Origin: an uncultured Rikenella sp.
GTDB taxonomy: Bacteria; Bacteroidota; Bacteroidia; Bacteroidales; Rikenellaceae
Length of the DNA stretch: 17,655 nt
NCBI GenBank assembly: GCA_910577885.1
Contig: CAJTNK010000036.1
Location: 1 to 17,655 of the forward strand
Reading direction: 5' to 3'
Position 1 is the stretch's first letter. Each line of letters begins with the position of its first letter. The notes under the pieces were generated by a model. It saw only the letters and a list, made by a program, of their open reading frames with translations. It did not search any database and was not told the DNA's origin. Below are positions 1 to 7,179 of this stretch, in pieces. A program made the position numbers and the translations under genes.

Positions 1-313
1 GCCCGCGGGGATTTCATCTCGATTGTGCTCGCGCACAACGACTGAAATCCCTCTTTAGGCGGGCGGGCGACAAAAAACATCTCCGACTGCGCTCAGGCCG
101 CGCAGGCCCCGCGTGCTCGCGGTGAGCCGGCGATACTACGTATCGCTGGGGCCTGCCGGGAGAGAAAACCCCGGCAAAACACCCAACGGGTGCACTGGGC
201 GGGCGCGCCCAAAGGGCGTTTATTGTCCTGACGGAAGAGAAAGCCAACGAATCCGACGCATCGCACGGGCCATCCGGCGGAAACCATAGCCCCCAACCCA
301 ACCACTCTCCCTC
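1..313. repeat. Gene-free stretch of nested GC-rich palindromes
   Basis: I see no credible gene here. The stretch is a series of inverted repeats. A three-level nest pairs 1-6 with 59-64 (GCCCGC/GCGGGC), 8-16 with 43-51 (GGGATTTCA/TGAAATCCC) and 23-28 with 33-38 (TTGTGC/GCACAA). A second nest pairs 102-110 with 148-156 (GCAGGCCCC/GGGGCCTGC) and 130-136 with 140-146 (GCGATAC/GTATCGC). A third pairs 154-160 with 170-176 (TGCCGGG/CCCGGCA). Open frames cross it on the minus strand, but their arginine- and proline-rich translations look like palindrome read-through. It has no sequence in common with the R elements further right. At 261-278 it shares TCGCAYGGGCCATCCGGC with 9575-9592 (one mismatch), next to a surface-protein remnant, so it may be decayed sequence of the same origin. 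Confidence 0.6.
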
Positions 314-358
314 AAAAAGAATAGTCGAGCGGTTCATAATGAACCGCTCGACTATTCT
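314..358 (-). terminator. Perfect 20-bp hairpin terminator after rpsN
   Basis: Bases 318-337 and 339-358 are exact reverse complements (AGAATAGTCGAGCGGTTCAT against its complement) around a single central base. Read on the minus strand, the direction of the ribosomal operon, the stem is followed at once by five T residues (314-318). It lies about 45 bases past the rpsN stop. This is the layout of an intrinsic terminator and indicates that the transcript ends after rpsN. On the plus strand there is no T-run, so it would work in one direction only. Confidence 0.8.
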
Positions 359-404
359 GATTCGAAGCTTCGATAGGTGTTATCCCCATCATATCATCGC
401 ATCC

Positions 405-674
405 CTACCAGCTCGCCTTCTTGACCCCCGGCAGCAACCCTGCCGAAGCCATTTCGCGGAACTGGATACGGCTGATCCCGAACTGCCGCATGTAGCCTTT
501 CGGCCGCCCCGTCAACTGACACCGGTTGTGCAACCGAATCGGGTTCGAGTTTTTCGGCAGCTTGGCCAAACCCGCATAATCCCCCGCTTCCTTGAGCGCC
601 TTGCGTTTCTCCGCATATCTGGCCACCAGCTTGGCCCGTTTCACTTCGCGGGCTTTCATCGATTCTTTTGCCAT
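405..674 (-). CDS. rpsN: Ribosomal protein S14
   Basis: Component of the small-subunit head that helps bind 16S rRNA. The product is 89 residues and contains the family blocks RLHNRCQLTGRPKGYMRQFG (about 47-66) and ISRIQFREMASAGLLPGVKKASW (67-89), which fix the identification. It has only one cysteine, so it is the longer, zinc-independent form rather than the CxxC zinc-ribbon form. The start follows the rplE stop by three bases. In most bacteria rpsH and the rest of the spc operon come next; here a strong hairpin terminator and gene-free palindromes follow, so this is the last gene of the unit. Confidence 0.97.
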   Translation of the reverse strand: MAKESMKAREVKRAKLVARYAEKRKALKEAGDYAGLAKLPKNSNPIRLHNRCQLTGRPKGYMRQFGISRIQFREMASAGLLPGVKKASW

Positions 675-677
675 GGC

Positions 678-1235
678 TTAGTTCTTTTTAGCGTTTTTAA
701 AAGGAAGACCGAACTGTTTGAGCAGTGCATAAGCCTCCGTATCATTCCCCGCCGTCGTTACGAACGTGATTTCGACCCCGAAAATTTTGGTGATCTTATC
801 GATGTCGATTTCCGGGAAGATGATATGCTCCTGCACCCCCAGCGTATAGTTCCCCTGGCCGTCGAACTTGTCGTTGATCCCCTTGAAGTCGCGGATCCGC
901 GGCAGCGAAACGGCGATCAGCCGTTCCAAGAATTCGTACATCCGTTCGCGACGCAAAGTAACCCGCACCCCGATCGGCATTTGCTTGCGGAGTTTGAAGT
1001 TCGAGATGTCTTTCTTCGAACGGGTCTGTACGGCATGCTGTCCGGCAATGGTAGAGAGCTCGGCCTGTGCCACTTCGACGAGTTTCTTATCCGCAACAGC
1101 CGCCCCAACCCCCTGGTTGATGACGATTTTTTCGAGCTTCGGCACCTGCATGATGCTTTTGTAACCGAACTCTTTCATCAATGCGGGAGCGATCTCCTCT
1201 TTGTATTTGGTTTTGAGTGAAGGTACGTATGCCAT
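678..1235 (-). CDS. rplE: Ribosomal protein L5
   Basis: Large-subunit protein of the central protuberance that binds 5S rRNA and contacts the P-site tRNA and S13. The 185-residue length is normal for the family. Recognisable blocks are KIVINQGVGAA (about 36-46), the loop QTRSKKDISNFKLRKQMPIG (about 70-89), VTLRRERMYEFLERLI and FPEIDIDKITKIFGVEITFVT near the C-terminus. Its ATG overlaps the rplX stop by one base (TAATG), typical of translational coupling, and its stop is three bases before rpsN. No odd features are visible. Confidence 0.98.
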   Translation of the reverse strand: MAYVPSLKTKYKEEIAPALMKEFGYKSIMQVPKLEKIVINQGVGAAVADKKLVEVAQAELSTIAGQHAVQTRSKKDISNFKLRKQMPIGVRVTLRRERMYEFLERLIAVSLPRIRDFKGINDKFDGQGNYTLGVQEHIIFPEIDIDKITKIFGVEITFVTTAGNDTEAYALLKQFGLPFKNAKKN

Positions 1236-1558
1236 TATTTGATCTCCTCCCCTGATTTAACGGCCACGCGGACCAGTTTGCCTTTATCGTTGAGTTTACG
1301 TCCCACGCGGGTCGGCTTGCCTGATTTGGGATCGAGAGGTTGGAGGTTGCTGATATGAATCGGCGCCTCTTGCTTCACAATCCCGCCCTGAGGATTGGCG
1401 GCATTGGGTTTGGTGTGTTTGCTCACCAGGTTGACCCCTTCGACGATGGCCCGTTGTTTGTCGACGATCACTTCGAGCACCTTACCCTGCTGCCCTTTGT
1501 TTTCGCCGGCATTGACGTACACCATGTCTCCTTTTTTGATATGAAATTTGGTCGACAT
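1235..1558 (-). CDS. rplX: Ribosomal protein L24
   Basis: Assembly-initiating large-subunit protein that binds the 5' end of 23S rRNA. The 107-residue product opens with a KOW motif (KKGDMVYVNAGENKGQQGKV, about 8-27) and continues with the family block VEGVNLVSKHTKPN. The length is standard. Its stop overlaps the rplE start by one base, and 26 bases separate it from rplN upstream. The sequence just before the start is A-rich and lacks a Shine-Dalgarno motif, in keeping with Bacteroidota initiation. Confidence 0.98.
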   Translation of the reverse strand: MSTKFHIKKGDMVYVNAGENKGQQGKVLEVIVDKQRAIVEGVNLVSKHTKPNAANPQGGIVKQEAPIHISNLQPLDPKSGKPTRVGRKLNDKGKLVRVAVKSGEEIK

Positions 1559-1584
1559 TTCTGTGTGTTGTGAGTTAAAAAGGT

Positions 1585-1950
1585 TTACAGCACTTCCGGC
1601 GCCAAGGAGATGATTTTCATATTGGCATCCCGGAGTTCTCTGGCCACCGGACCGAAGATACGCGTACCGCGCATTTCGCCGGCATTATTAAGCAGCACGA
1701 CCGCATTGTCGTCGAACCGGATATAAGATCCGTCAGCGCGACGAATCTCTTTTTTGGTGCGTACCACAACGGCTTTCGAGACCGCCCCTTTCTTGATATC
1801 CCCCGACGGGGTAGCGCTTTTGACGCTGACGACGATTTTGTCCCCGATCGAGGCATAGCGCCGTCCGGTACCGCCAAGTACACGGATACAGAGGACTTCC
1901 TTCGCTCCGCTGTTATCGGCTACGGAGAGCCGGCTTTCTTGTTGTATCAT
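1585..1950 (-). CDS. rplN: Ribosomal protein L14
   Basis: Large-subunit protein at the interface with the 30S subunit, next to L3 and L19. The 121-residue product starts MIQQESRLSVADNSGAK, the usual family N-terminus, and has the L14 signature region (KKGAVSKAVVVRTKKE, about 53-68) and the FDDNAVVLLN and GTRIFGPVAREL blocks. In E. coli this gene opens the separate spc operon; here only two bases separate it from rpsQ, so S10-type and spc-type genes are joined in one transcription unit, as is common outside the proteobacteria. Confidence 0.98.
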   Translation of the reverse strand: MIQQESRLSVADNSGAKEVLCIRVLGGTGRRYASIGDKIVVSVKSATPSGDIKKGAVSKAVVVRTKKEIRRADGSYIRFDDNAVVLLNNAGEMRGTRIFGPVARELRDANMKIISLAPEVL

Positions 1951-1952
1951 GG

Positions 1953-2210
1953 TTACTTAGCTCTTTCGATGATTTCTACTAATCTCCACCGTTTCGATTT
2001 GCTGAGGGGCCGGGTTTCCATAATCCGGACCGTATCTCCCTCGCCGCAGGTGTTTTCTTCGTCGTGGGCGACGAATTTGGTGGTTTTATTAACAAACTTA
2101 CCGTAGATCGGGTGTTTCACTTTGCGTTTGACAGCAACGACGATCGATTTGTCCATCTTGTTGCTGACGACCACCCCGGTTCTCTCTTTTCTAAGGTTTC
2201 TTTCTTCCAT
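1953..2210 (-). CDS. rpsQ: Ribosomal protein S17
   Basis: Primary binding protein of the 16S rRNA 5' domain, with an OB-like fold. The 85-residue product contains RTGVVVSNKMDKSIVVAV (about 10-27), HPIYGKFVNKTTKFVAHDE and the C-terminal signature GDTVRIMETRPLSKSKRWRL. The length is normal. It lies two bases before rplN and five bases after rpmC, deep inside the operon. No irregularity is visible. Confidence 0.98.
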   Translation of the reverse strand: MEERNLRKERTGVVVSNKMDKSIVVAVKRKVKHPIYGKFVNKTTKFVAHDEENTCGEGDTVRIMETRPLSKSKRWRLVEIIERAK

Positions 2211-2215
2211 GTCCT

Positions 2216-2419
2216 CTACTTGTTAATAGTGGCGGTTTGTTTTTCGCGCAGGATGGTCAGCAGACGGGCAATATCACGGCGCATGTTTTTGATCGTGTTG
2301 GTGTTTTCGGCCGGCGAAACGGCATGGTTCAGTTTCGCTTTGAGCAGATTGGCTTTCTCCGCCTCCACACGTTCGATGATTTCGCCCGCGGTCAATTCAC
2401 GTATTTCCGTAGTTTTCAT
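2216..2419 (-). CDS. rpmC: Ribosomal protein L29
   Basis: Small two-helix protein next to the polypeptide exit tunnel, part of the docking site for trigger factor and SRP together with L23. The 67-residue sequence (KTTEIRELTAGEIIERVEAE then a helix with NTIKNMRRDIARLLTILREK) follows the family pattern of a helical hairpin with the NxxxIrxxRrxIARllTil block. It sits 18 bases after rplP and five before rpsQ, the normal position. Identification rests on this block, the length and the position. Confidence 0.95.
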   Translation of the reverse strand: MKTTEIRELTAGEIIERVEAEKANLLKAKLNHAVSPAENTNTIKNMRRDIARLLTILREKQTATINK

Positions 2420-2437
2420 GTCGTTCGTGTGTGAGAT

Positions 2438-2866
2438 TTAGAGTGAAGATTCCGTGTAGTCGCGACGGATGATGAACTTCGTGGTAATGGGCAGTTTCTG
2501 CGCTCCGAGCCGCAAGGCTTCCTGTGCCACTTCCAACGGCACTCCTTCTGCTTCGAAGAGAATACGTCCCGGGGTCACCGGCGCCACGAATCCTTCGGGC
2601 GAACCTTTCCCCTTACCCATACGCACTTCGGCGGGTTTTTTGGTGATCGGTTTATCCGGGAAGATACGAATCCAGACTTGGCCTTCACGTTTCATCTGAC
2701 GCACGATAGCCTGACGAGCCGCCTCGATCTGCCGCCCGGTGATCCACGCCGACTCCAGCGCCTTGATCCCGAACGAACCGAAAGACAATTCAGCTCCTCT
2801 CTGTGCCAGACCTTTCATGCGGCCTTTCTGCATTCTGCGAAATTTCGTCTTTTTTGGTTGTAACAT
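2438..2866 (-). CDS. rplP: Ribosomal protein L16
   Basis: Large-subunit protein that helps organise the peptidyl-transferase and A-site region. The product is 142 residues and starts MLQPKKTKFRRMQKGRMKG. It holds both family signatures: WIRIFPDKPITKKPAEVRMG (about 65-84), followed by GKGKGSPEGFVAPVTPGRI, and GAQKLPITTKFIIRR near the C-terminus. It is separated from rpsC by 32 bases and from rpmC by 18. The length and motif order are standard. Confidence 0.98.
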   Translation of the reverse strand: MLQPKKTKFRRMQKGRMKGLAQRGAELSFGSFGIKALESAWITGRQIEAARQAIVRQMKREGQVWIRIFPDKPITKKPAEVRMGKGKGSPEGFVAPVTPGRILFEAEGVPLEVAQEALRLGAQKLPITTKFIIRRDYTESSL

Positions 2867-2898
2867 GGTTAGTTCCTTATTAAGTCTGACGACAGATA

Positions 2899-3702
2899 TT
2901 ACTGATTATTGGCGTTGCGTCCTCCGCGACGATCCCCGCCCCGGCGATCTCCGCCCCGACGGTCATCGCGCCGGTCACCGCCTCTGCGATCCCCGCCGCG
3001 ACGATCGTCCCGACCACCACGACCCGCCGTTCCGGCAGCCGAAGCGCTCATCCCGACGATCGGCGACAAGTCCCGCTTGGCATAGACTTCGCCGTTGCAG
3101 ATCCATACCTTCACCCCGAGCAAGCCCACTTTGGTCAAGGCCTCAGCCAAGTTGTAGTCGATATCCGCCCGGAACGTGTGCAACGGAATACGTCCTTCCT
3201 TATAAGATTCCGAGCGTGCCATTTCCGCACCGCCGACACGCCCCGAAATCTGGATCTTAATCCCTTCGGCACCCATCCGCATCGTCGAAGCGATCGTAGT
3301 CTTAATCGCGCGCCGGTACGAGATCCGCCCTTCCACCTGCCGCGCAATGTTATTGGACACAATCACCGCATCCAACTCCGGCCGTTTTACTTCAAAAATA
3401 TTGATCTGTACTTCCTTCCCGGTGAGCTTGCGCAACTCTTCCTTCAACTTGTCCACCTCTGCTCCCCCCTTACCGATGATGATCCCCGGCCGTGCCGTAC
3501 TGATGGTAACGGTAACGAGCTTCAGCGTCCGTTCGATAACGATTTTCGAGATGCTTGCCTTCGCCAAGCGCGCCCCGAGATATTTTCTGATCTTGGAGTC
3601 TTCCACGAGCTTTGCCGGGAAGTCCTTGCCGCCATACCATGACGAGTCCCAGCCACGGATAATACCCAGTCGATTGGCTATCGGATTAACTTTTTGTCCC
3701 AT
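2899..3702 (-). CDS. rpsC: Ribosomal protein S3 with an RGG/DRR-rich tail
   Basis: Small-subunit protein at the mRNA entry channel. Residues 1-218 are a normal S3: MGQKVNPIANRLG, a KH-type RNA-binding domain with the GIIIGKGG loop (73-80), and a C-terminal domain with GRVGGAEMARSE (about 154-165) and VWICNGEVYAKRD. About 50 residues follow, of which 226-262 are almost only Gly, Arg and Asp as repeated RRGGD units (DRRGGDRRGGDRR and variants). The DNA in this part (2910-3030) repeats in step, so the tail probably grew by slippage. Such tails resemble RNA-binding RGG regions; that role is inference. The start is one base after the rplV stop. Confidence 0.97.
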   Translation of the reverse strand: MGQKVNPIANRLGIIRGWDSSWYGGKDFPAKLVEDSKIRKYLGARLAKASISKIVIERTLKLVTVTISTARPGIIIGKGGAEVDKLKEELRKLTGKEVQINIFEVKRPELDAVIVSNNIARQVEGRISYRRAIKTTIASTMRMGAEGIKIQISGRVGGAEMARSESYKEGRIPLHTFRADIDYNLAEALTKVGLLGVKVWICNGEVYAKRDLSPIVGMSASAAGTAGRGGRDDRRGGDRRGGDRRDDRRGGDRRGGDRRGGRNANNQ

Positions 3703-3703
3703 C

Positions 3704-4243
3704 TTAGTTCGCAGCGTTTTCAGGTTTCACTTCGGTTTCGGCAGCGGCAGCGGCGGTTTTCTTCGTCACGGTTTTGGTTTTGGCCGCAGCAGCGGTATTT
3801 TTCTTGGCCGCAGTTTTGGTTTCCGCCTTGGTAGCAGTCGTCGCAGCAGTTTCCATCCGGTCGACGATCAAGGTCACGTGATTCGACCGTTTCCGGATCC
3901 GATGCGCGCGTCCCTGCGGTGCCGGCTGAATGCGTTTGAGCTGCCGTCCGCCGTCGACACAAATGGTCTTCACGCACAGCGGTGTCTCTTCCAACGCCAC
4001 CCCTTGGTTCTTAGCTTCCCAGTTGGCAATGGCCGACCGGAGGAGTTTTTCGAGGCGTACCGAAGCCTCTTTCTTGGAATAGCGCAGCATCCCAAGCGCT
4101 TTATTGATTTCCACGCCGCGAATCATATCCGCCACGAGTCTCATTTTTCTCGGGGAAGTCGGGCAGTCGCGCAGCGAAGCGATCGCCGTAACGCGCTTTT
4201 CCGCCTTGAGCTTTTCAGCTCTCAATCTTTTTCTTGCACCCAT
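3704..4243 (-). CDS. rplV: Ribosomal protein L22 with an Ala/Lys/Thr-rich tail
   Basis: Large-subunit protein whose beta-hairpin lines the exit tunnel. Residues 1-130 match the family: RDCPTSPRKMRLVADMIRG (about 25-43), the SAIANWEAKN helix, and the tunnel hairpin QLKRIQPAPQGRAHRIRKRS with NHVTLIVDRM. Typical bacterial L22 ends near there (about 110-135 residues). This one continues for about 49 residues made mostly of Ala, Lys, Thr and Glu (131-179), with no hydrophobic core, like a histone-H1-type disordered tail. The next gene, rpsC, also has a low-complexity tail. The start is the first ATG of the frame, 27 bases after rpsS. Confidence 0.96.
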   Translation of the reverse strand: MGARKRLRAEKLKAEKRVTAIASLRDCPTSPRKMRLVADMIRGVEINKALGMLRYSKKEASVRLEKLLRSAIANWEAKNQGVALEETPLCVKTICVDGGRQLKRIQPAPQGRAHRIRKRSNHVTLIVDRMETAATTATKAETKTAAKKNTAAAAKTKTVTKKTAAAAAETEVKPENAAN

Positions 4244-4270
4244 TATCGTGAAATGAATTACTTTTTAACA

Positions 4271-4540
4271 CTATTTTTTCTTGTTGCCCCCGTGACCGCG
4301 GAAGCTGCGGGTCGGAGCGAATTCTCCGAGTTTGTGTCCCACCATGTTTTCGGTGACGTACACCGGGATGAACTTGTTCCCATTGTGCACGGCCAAGGTG
4401 TGTCCCACAAAGTCCGGTGAGATCATGCTGGCTCTCGACCAGGTCTTGATAACCGATTTTTTGCCGCTATCGTTCATGGCAAGGATCTTGCCTTCGAGTT
4501 TCGGTTCGATATACGGTCCTTTTTTCAGTGAACGGCTCAT
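4271..4540 (-). CDS. rpsS: Ribosomal protein S19
   Basis: Small-subunit head protein that works with S13 near the A site. The 89-residue sequence opens MSRSLKKGPYIEPKL and carries the signature run from about 33 to 78: KTWSRASMISPDFVGHTLAV, HNGNKFIPVYVTENMVGHKL and GEFAPTRSFRGHGG. The length is standard. It lies between rplB (20 bases) and rplV (27 bases), the normal order. Confidence 0.98.
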   Translation of the reverse strand: MSRSLKKGPYIEPKLEGKILAMNDSGKKSVIKTWSRASMISPDFVGHTLAVHNGNKFIPVYVTENMVGHKLGEFAPTRSFRGHGGNKKK

Positions 4541-4560
4541 TTACGCTAACTCTTTAGAGA

Positions 4561-5394
4561 TTATTTATTTTTCTTCTTCCGTGCTTCGACGATGAACTTG
4601 GAAGTCGTTTTCTTCGGGTTGCGGGTTTTGTAGCCCTTAGCGAGCACACCCGTACGCGAGCGCGGATGTCCCCCCGAAGCACGTCCTTCCCCCCCACCCA
4701 TCGGGTGGTCTACCGGGTTCATCACGACGCCGCGGTTTCTGGGTCGGCGTCCGAGCCAGCGGCTGCGCCCGGCCTTCCCGCTGCGTTCGAGGCTGTGGTC
4801 CGAGTTGGAGACGGTCCCGATCGTAGCGCGGCAGGTGGTGAGCACCATGCGGGTTTCGCCCGAAGGAAGTTTGATAATCGCATACTTGCCCTCGCGAGCT
4901 TGCAGCGTAGCGTAAGTTCCGGCCGAGCGAGCCATGACGGCTCCTCGTCCCGGCGTGAGTTCGATGCAGTGCACAACGGTACCAAGAGGAATTTCCGAAA
5001 GGAATAGTGTGTTGCCCACTTCAGGTGCGACGCCCGTTCCGCTGGCGATTTTCTGGCCTACGGTAAGCCCCGTCGGCGCAACGATGTAGCGTTTTTCGCC
5101 GTCGGTATAGACTACCAAGGCAATCCTCGCACTACGGTTCGGGTCGTATTCGATGGTTTTGACCGTAGCGGTCATTCCATCTTTGTTGCGCAGGAAGTCG
5201 ATGATGCGGTACTGACGTTTGTGTCCACCACCGAGATAGCGCATGGTCATTTTCCCGCTGTTGTTCCGCCCGCCCGATGATTTGAGGGGTTGAACGAGGG
5301 ATTTCTCCGGGGTCGATGCGGTAATATCGTCAAAGGTTCCGATAACTTTATGTCTCTGACCCGGGGTCATCGGTTTGAATTTTCTAACTGCCAT
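4561..5394 (-). CDS. rplB: Ribosomal protein L2
   Basis: One of the most conserved large-subunit proteins, needed for subunit joining and for the peptidyl-transferase centre. The 277-residue product has the full set of family blocks: MAVRKFKPMTPGQRHKV, SSGGRNNSGKMTMRYLGGGH (about 39-58), RIALVVYTDGEKRYIVAP, and near the C-terminus the GVVMNPVDHPMGGGEGR signature including its conserved histidine. The lysine-rich end (ARKKKNK) is normal. Six bases separate it from rplW. Confidence 0.99.
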   Translation of the reverse strand: MAVRKFKPMTPGQRHKVIGTFDDITASTPEKSLVQPLKSSGGRNNSGKMTMRYLGGGHKRQYRIIDFLRNKDGMTATVKTIEYDPNRSARIALVVYTDGEKRYIVAPTGLTVGQKIASGTGVAPEVGNTLFLSEIPLGTVVHCIELTPGRGAVMARSAGTYATLQAREGKYAIIKLPSGETRMVLTTCRATIGTVSNSDHSLERSGKAGRSRWLGRRPRNRGVVMNPVDHPMGGGEGRASGGHPRSRTGVLAKGYKTRNPKKTTSKFIVEARKKKNK

Positions 5395-5400
5395 CGTCTT

Positions 5401-5691
5401 TTAGATATTACTGTAAAAATCGATCTTGTCATCGCCCCCGAGGGTAACGATTGCTTTTTTGTAACGGTTCTGACGCCCTTCGAGCATCCCGGCCTTGGTG
5501 TAGCGGCTCTTGTACTTGCCGTCGTAGTTGCAGGTGTTGACCTCGGCCACCACGACGCCGTACATAGCTTCCACCGCAGCTTTGATCTGGAGCTTGTTCG
5601 CCCGCGGATCGACAATGAAACCGTAGCGGTTCAGTTTTTCGCCCTGAGCCGTCATTTTCTCGGTTAGTATCGGCTTAATTAAAATTTCCAT
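5401..5691 (-). CDS. rplW: Ribosomal protein L23
   Basis: Exit-tunnel protein that docks trigger factor and SRP. The 96-residue product starts MEILIKPILTEKMT, the typical IxxPxxTEK N-terminus, and has the YGFIVDPRANKLQIKAAVEAM block followed by VVVAEVNTCN and the RQNRYKKAIVTL strand. It is six bases before rplB. Upstream, 92 bases separate it from rplD, the longest gap in the operon. That gap holds no open frame I would call a gene and no clear promoter; a weak pairing of TCCGG with CCGGA is all I see. Confidence 0.97.
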   Translation of the reverse strand: MEILIKPILTEKMTAQGEKLNRYGFIVDPRANKLQIKAAVEAMYGVVVAEVNTCNYDGKYKSRYTKAGMLEGRQNRYKKAIVTLGGDDKIDFYSNI

Positions 5692-5783
5692 GATCTTTCT
5701 TTCGTAAAAAGATGTCTTCGTTACTGTGTTCGTCCGGTTCTTTCCATCGGGTGAAGAAGGAGCCTCGCCGGACTATAGCTGGA

Positions 5784-6425
5784 CTACTGAATGCCGCAAA
5801 CCTGCTGCATCACCGCCACGGCGCCTTCCCCGCCGACCAGCAAATGGGCAGCGTTCATCACATCGTACGTATTGATGTTCTGCGCCTGAATGACTTTGAC
5901 GTTCGGAAGATTGCGCGCCGCCAGAATCACCCCGGCATTATTCATATCCCCGCACAGCACGACAAGGGTTTTCTTCTCAGCAATCCCGAGATTCTTCGCA
6001 GCAGCGATGAATTCTTTGGTCTTCGGTTGCATTTCGAGGCTGTCCACCACCGTAATGGCCGCATTCTGCGCCTTATAGGTCAGTGCGCTCCGCCGTGCGA
6101 GCTGTTTGAGTTTTTTGTTGAGCTTGAAGCTGTAGTCGCGCGGCACCGGTCCGAAAACACGCCCCCCGCCGACAAAAAGCGGCGACAGGATCGAGCCGCT
6201 TCTCGCTCCGCCGGTCCCTTTTTGTTTTTTGAGTTTGCGCGTCGACCCGGCCACCTCATTCCGCTGCTTGGCCTTGTGCGTCCCCTGCCGCTGATTGGCC
6301 AGGTACTGTTTCACATCCAAGTAGATCGCATGGTCGTTCGGCTGTTCGAGCGCGAACACAGCATCGTTCAAGGTAATCTTCTTCCCGGTTTCTTTACCGG
6401 CGATATCGAGTATGTTCAATTCCAT
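5784..6425 (-). CDS. rplD: Ribosomal protein L4
   Basis: Large-subunit protein whose extended loop reaches the exit tunnel; in E. coli it also represses its own operon. The 213-residue product has the tunnel loop signature KQKGTGGARSGSI (about 67-79), then GGGRVFGPVPRDY, and an alpha/beta globular part ending VMNAAHLLVGGEGAVAVM. The length is within the family range. It is separated from rplC by 28 bases and from rplW by 92. Whether this L4 regulates the rplC leader cannot be told from sequence. Confidence 0.98.
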   Translation of the reverse strand: MELNILDIAGKETGKKITLNDAVFALEQPNDHAIYLDVKQYLANQRQGTHKAKQRNEVAGSTRKLKKQKGTGGARSGSILSPLFVGGGRVFGPVPRDYSFKLNKKLKQLARRSALTYKAQNAAITVVDSLEMQPKTKEFIAAAKNLGIAEKKTLVVLCGDMNNAGVILAARNLPNVKVIQAQNINTYDVMNAAHLLVGGEGAVAVMQQVCGIQ

Positions 6426-6453
6426 AACTGTAAGTCTCCTCCCTTGAATGATA

Positions 6454-7071
6454 TTAGCCTTCGATTAACAAGTACGATCCTTTTGCCCCCGGAATCGACC
6501 CTTTGACAAGGATGAGGTTGTTTTCCGGGATCACCTTGAGGACTTTGAGGTTGAGCACTTTCACCTGCTCGCCGCCCGTTTGTCCCGGCATGCGTTTCCC
6601 TTTGAACACCCGCGACGGATACGAAGAAGCCCCGAGCGACCCGACATGGCGCTGGCGGTTATGCTGCCCGTGAGTCTGCCCCCCCACACCGCCGAAGCCG
6701 TGCCGTTTGACAACCCCCTGGAAGCCTTTCCCTTTGGAGATGCCGGTCACATCGACCCACTCCCCTTCAACAATCACATCCACCCCGACCGTATCCCCGA
6801 GATTCGGCATCGTTTCGAACGACTTGAACTCGGCGATCTTCCGCTTCGGCGTAGTCCCCGCCTTGGCAAAATGGCCCATCATCGGCTTGCTGGTGTGTTT
6901 TTCCTTCTTGTCGTCATAGGCAAGCTGCACCGCCGCGTAACCATCTTTTTCGACAGTTTTCACTTGCGTAACCACACACGGACCAGCTTCGATAACAGTG
7001 CATGGGATATTCTTCCCCTCGGCACTGAAAACGGATGTCATTCCGATTTTTTTCCCAATTAGTCCTGACAT
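6454..7071 (-). CDS. rplC: Ribosomal protein L3, first gene of the operon
   Basis: Assembly-initiating large-subunit protein near the peptidyl-transferase centre. The 205-residue product opens MSGLIGKKIGMTSVF and has the L3 signature region from about 117 to 166: FQGVVKRHGFGGVGGQTHG, then the VGSLG and SRVFKGKRMPGQTGGEQV blocks, including the glutamine that PrmB methylates in related species. In most Bacteroidota and in E. coli rpsJ lies directly upstream. Here there is no rpsJ: upstream are about 100 bases of leader, a good promoter, a palindromic repeat and a gene on the other strand. Confidence 0.98.
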   Translation of the reverse strand: MSGLIGKKIGMTSVFSAEGKNIPCTVIEAGPCVVTQVKTVEKDGYAAVQLAYDDKKEKHTSKPMMGHFAKAGTTPKRKIAEFKSFETMPNLGDTVGVDVIVEGEWVDVTGISKGKGFQGVVKRHGFGGVGGQTHGQHNRQRHVGSLGASSYPSRVFKGKRMPGQTGGEQVKVLNLKVLKVIPENNLILVKGSIPGAKGSYLLIEG

Positions 7072-7179
7072 TTTGGTTGATTAATGGTTATTTGTTTTTA
7101 CTCTCCTTTTCAACTCGTGCCATCGGCAAGCCACCTGACAGCCAGTCGGTTACCTGCATAACAAGAGCAAAGGCGAGTG

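Noticed and set aside
14..337. 107-residue open frame on the minus strand at the window start
   Set aside because: Its start lies inside the terminator hairpin and the rest crosses stacked palindromes. The Arg/Pro/Ala-rich translation has no recognisable fold, and it does not resemble S8 (rpsH), which I specifically looked for.
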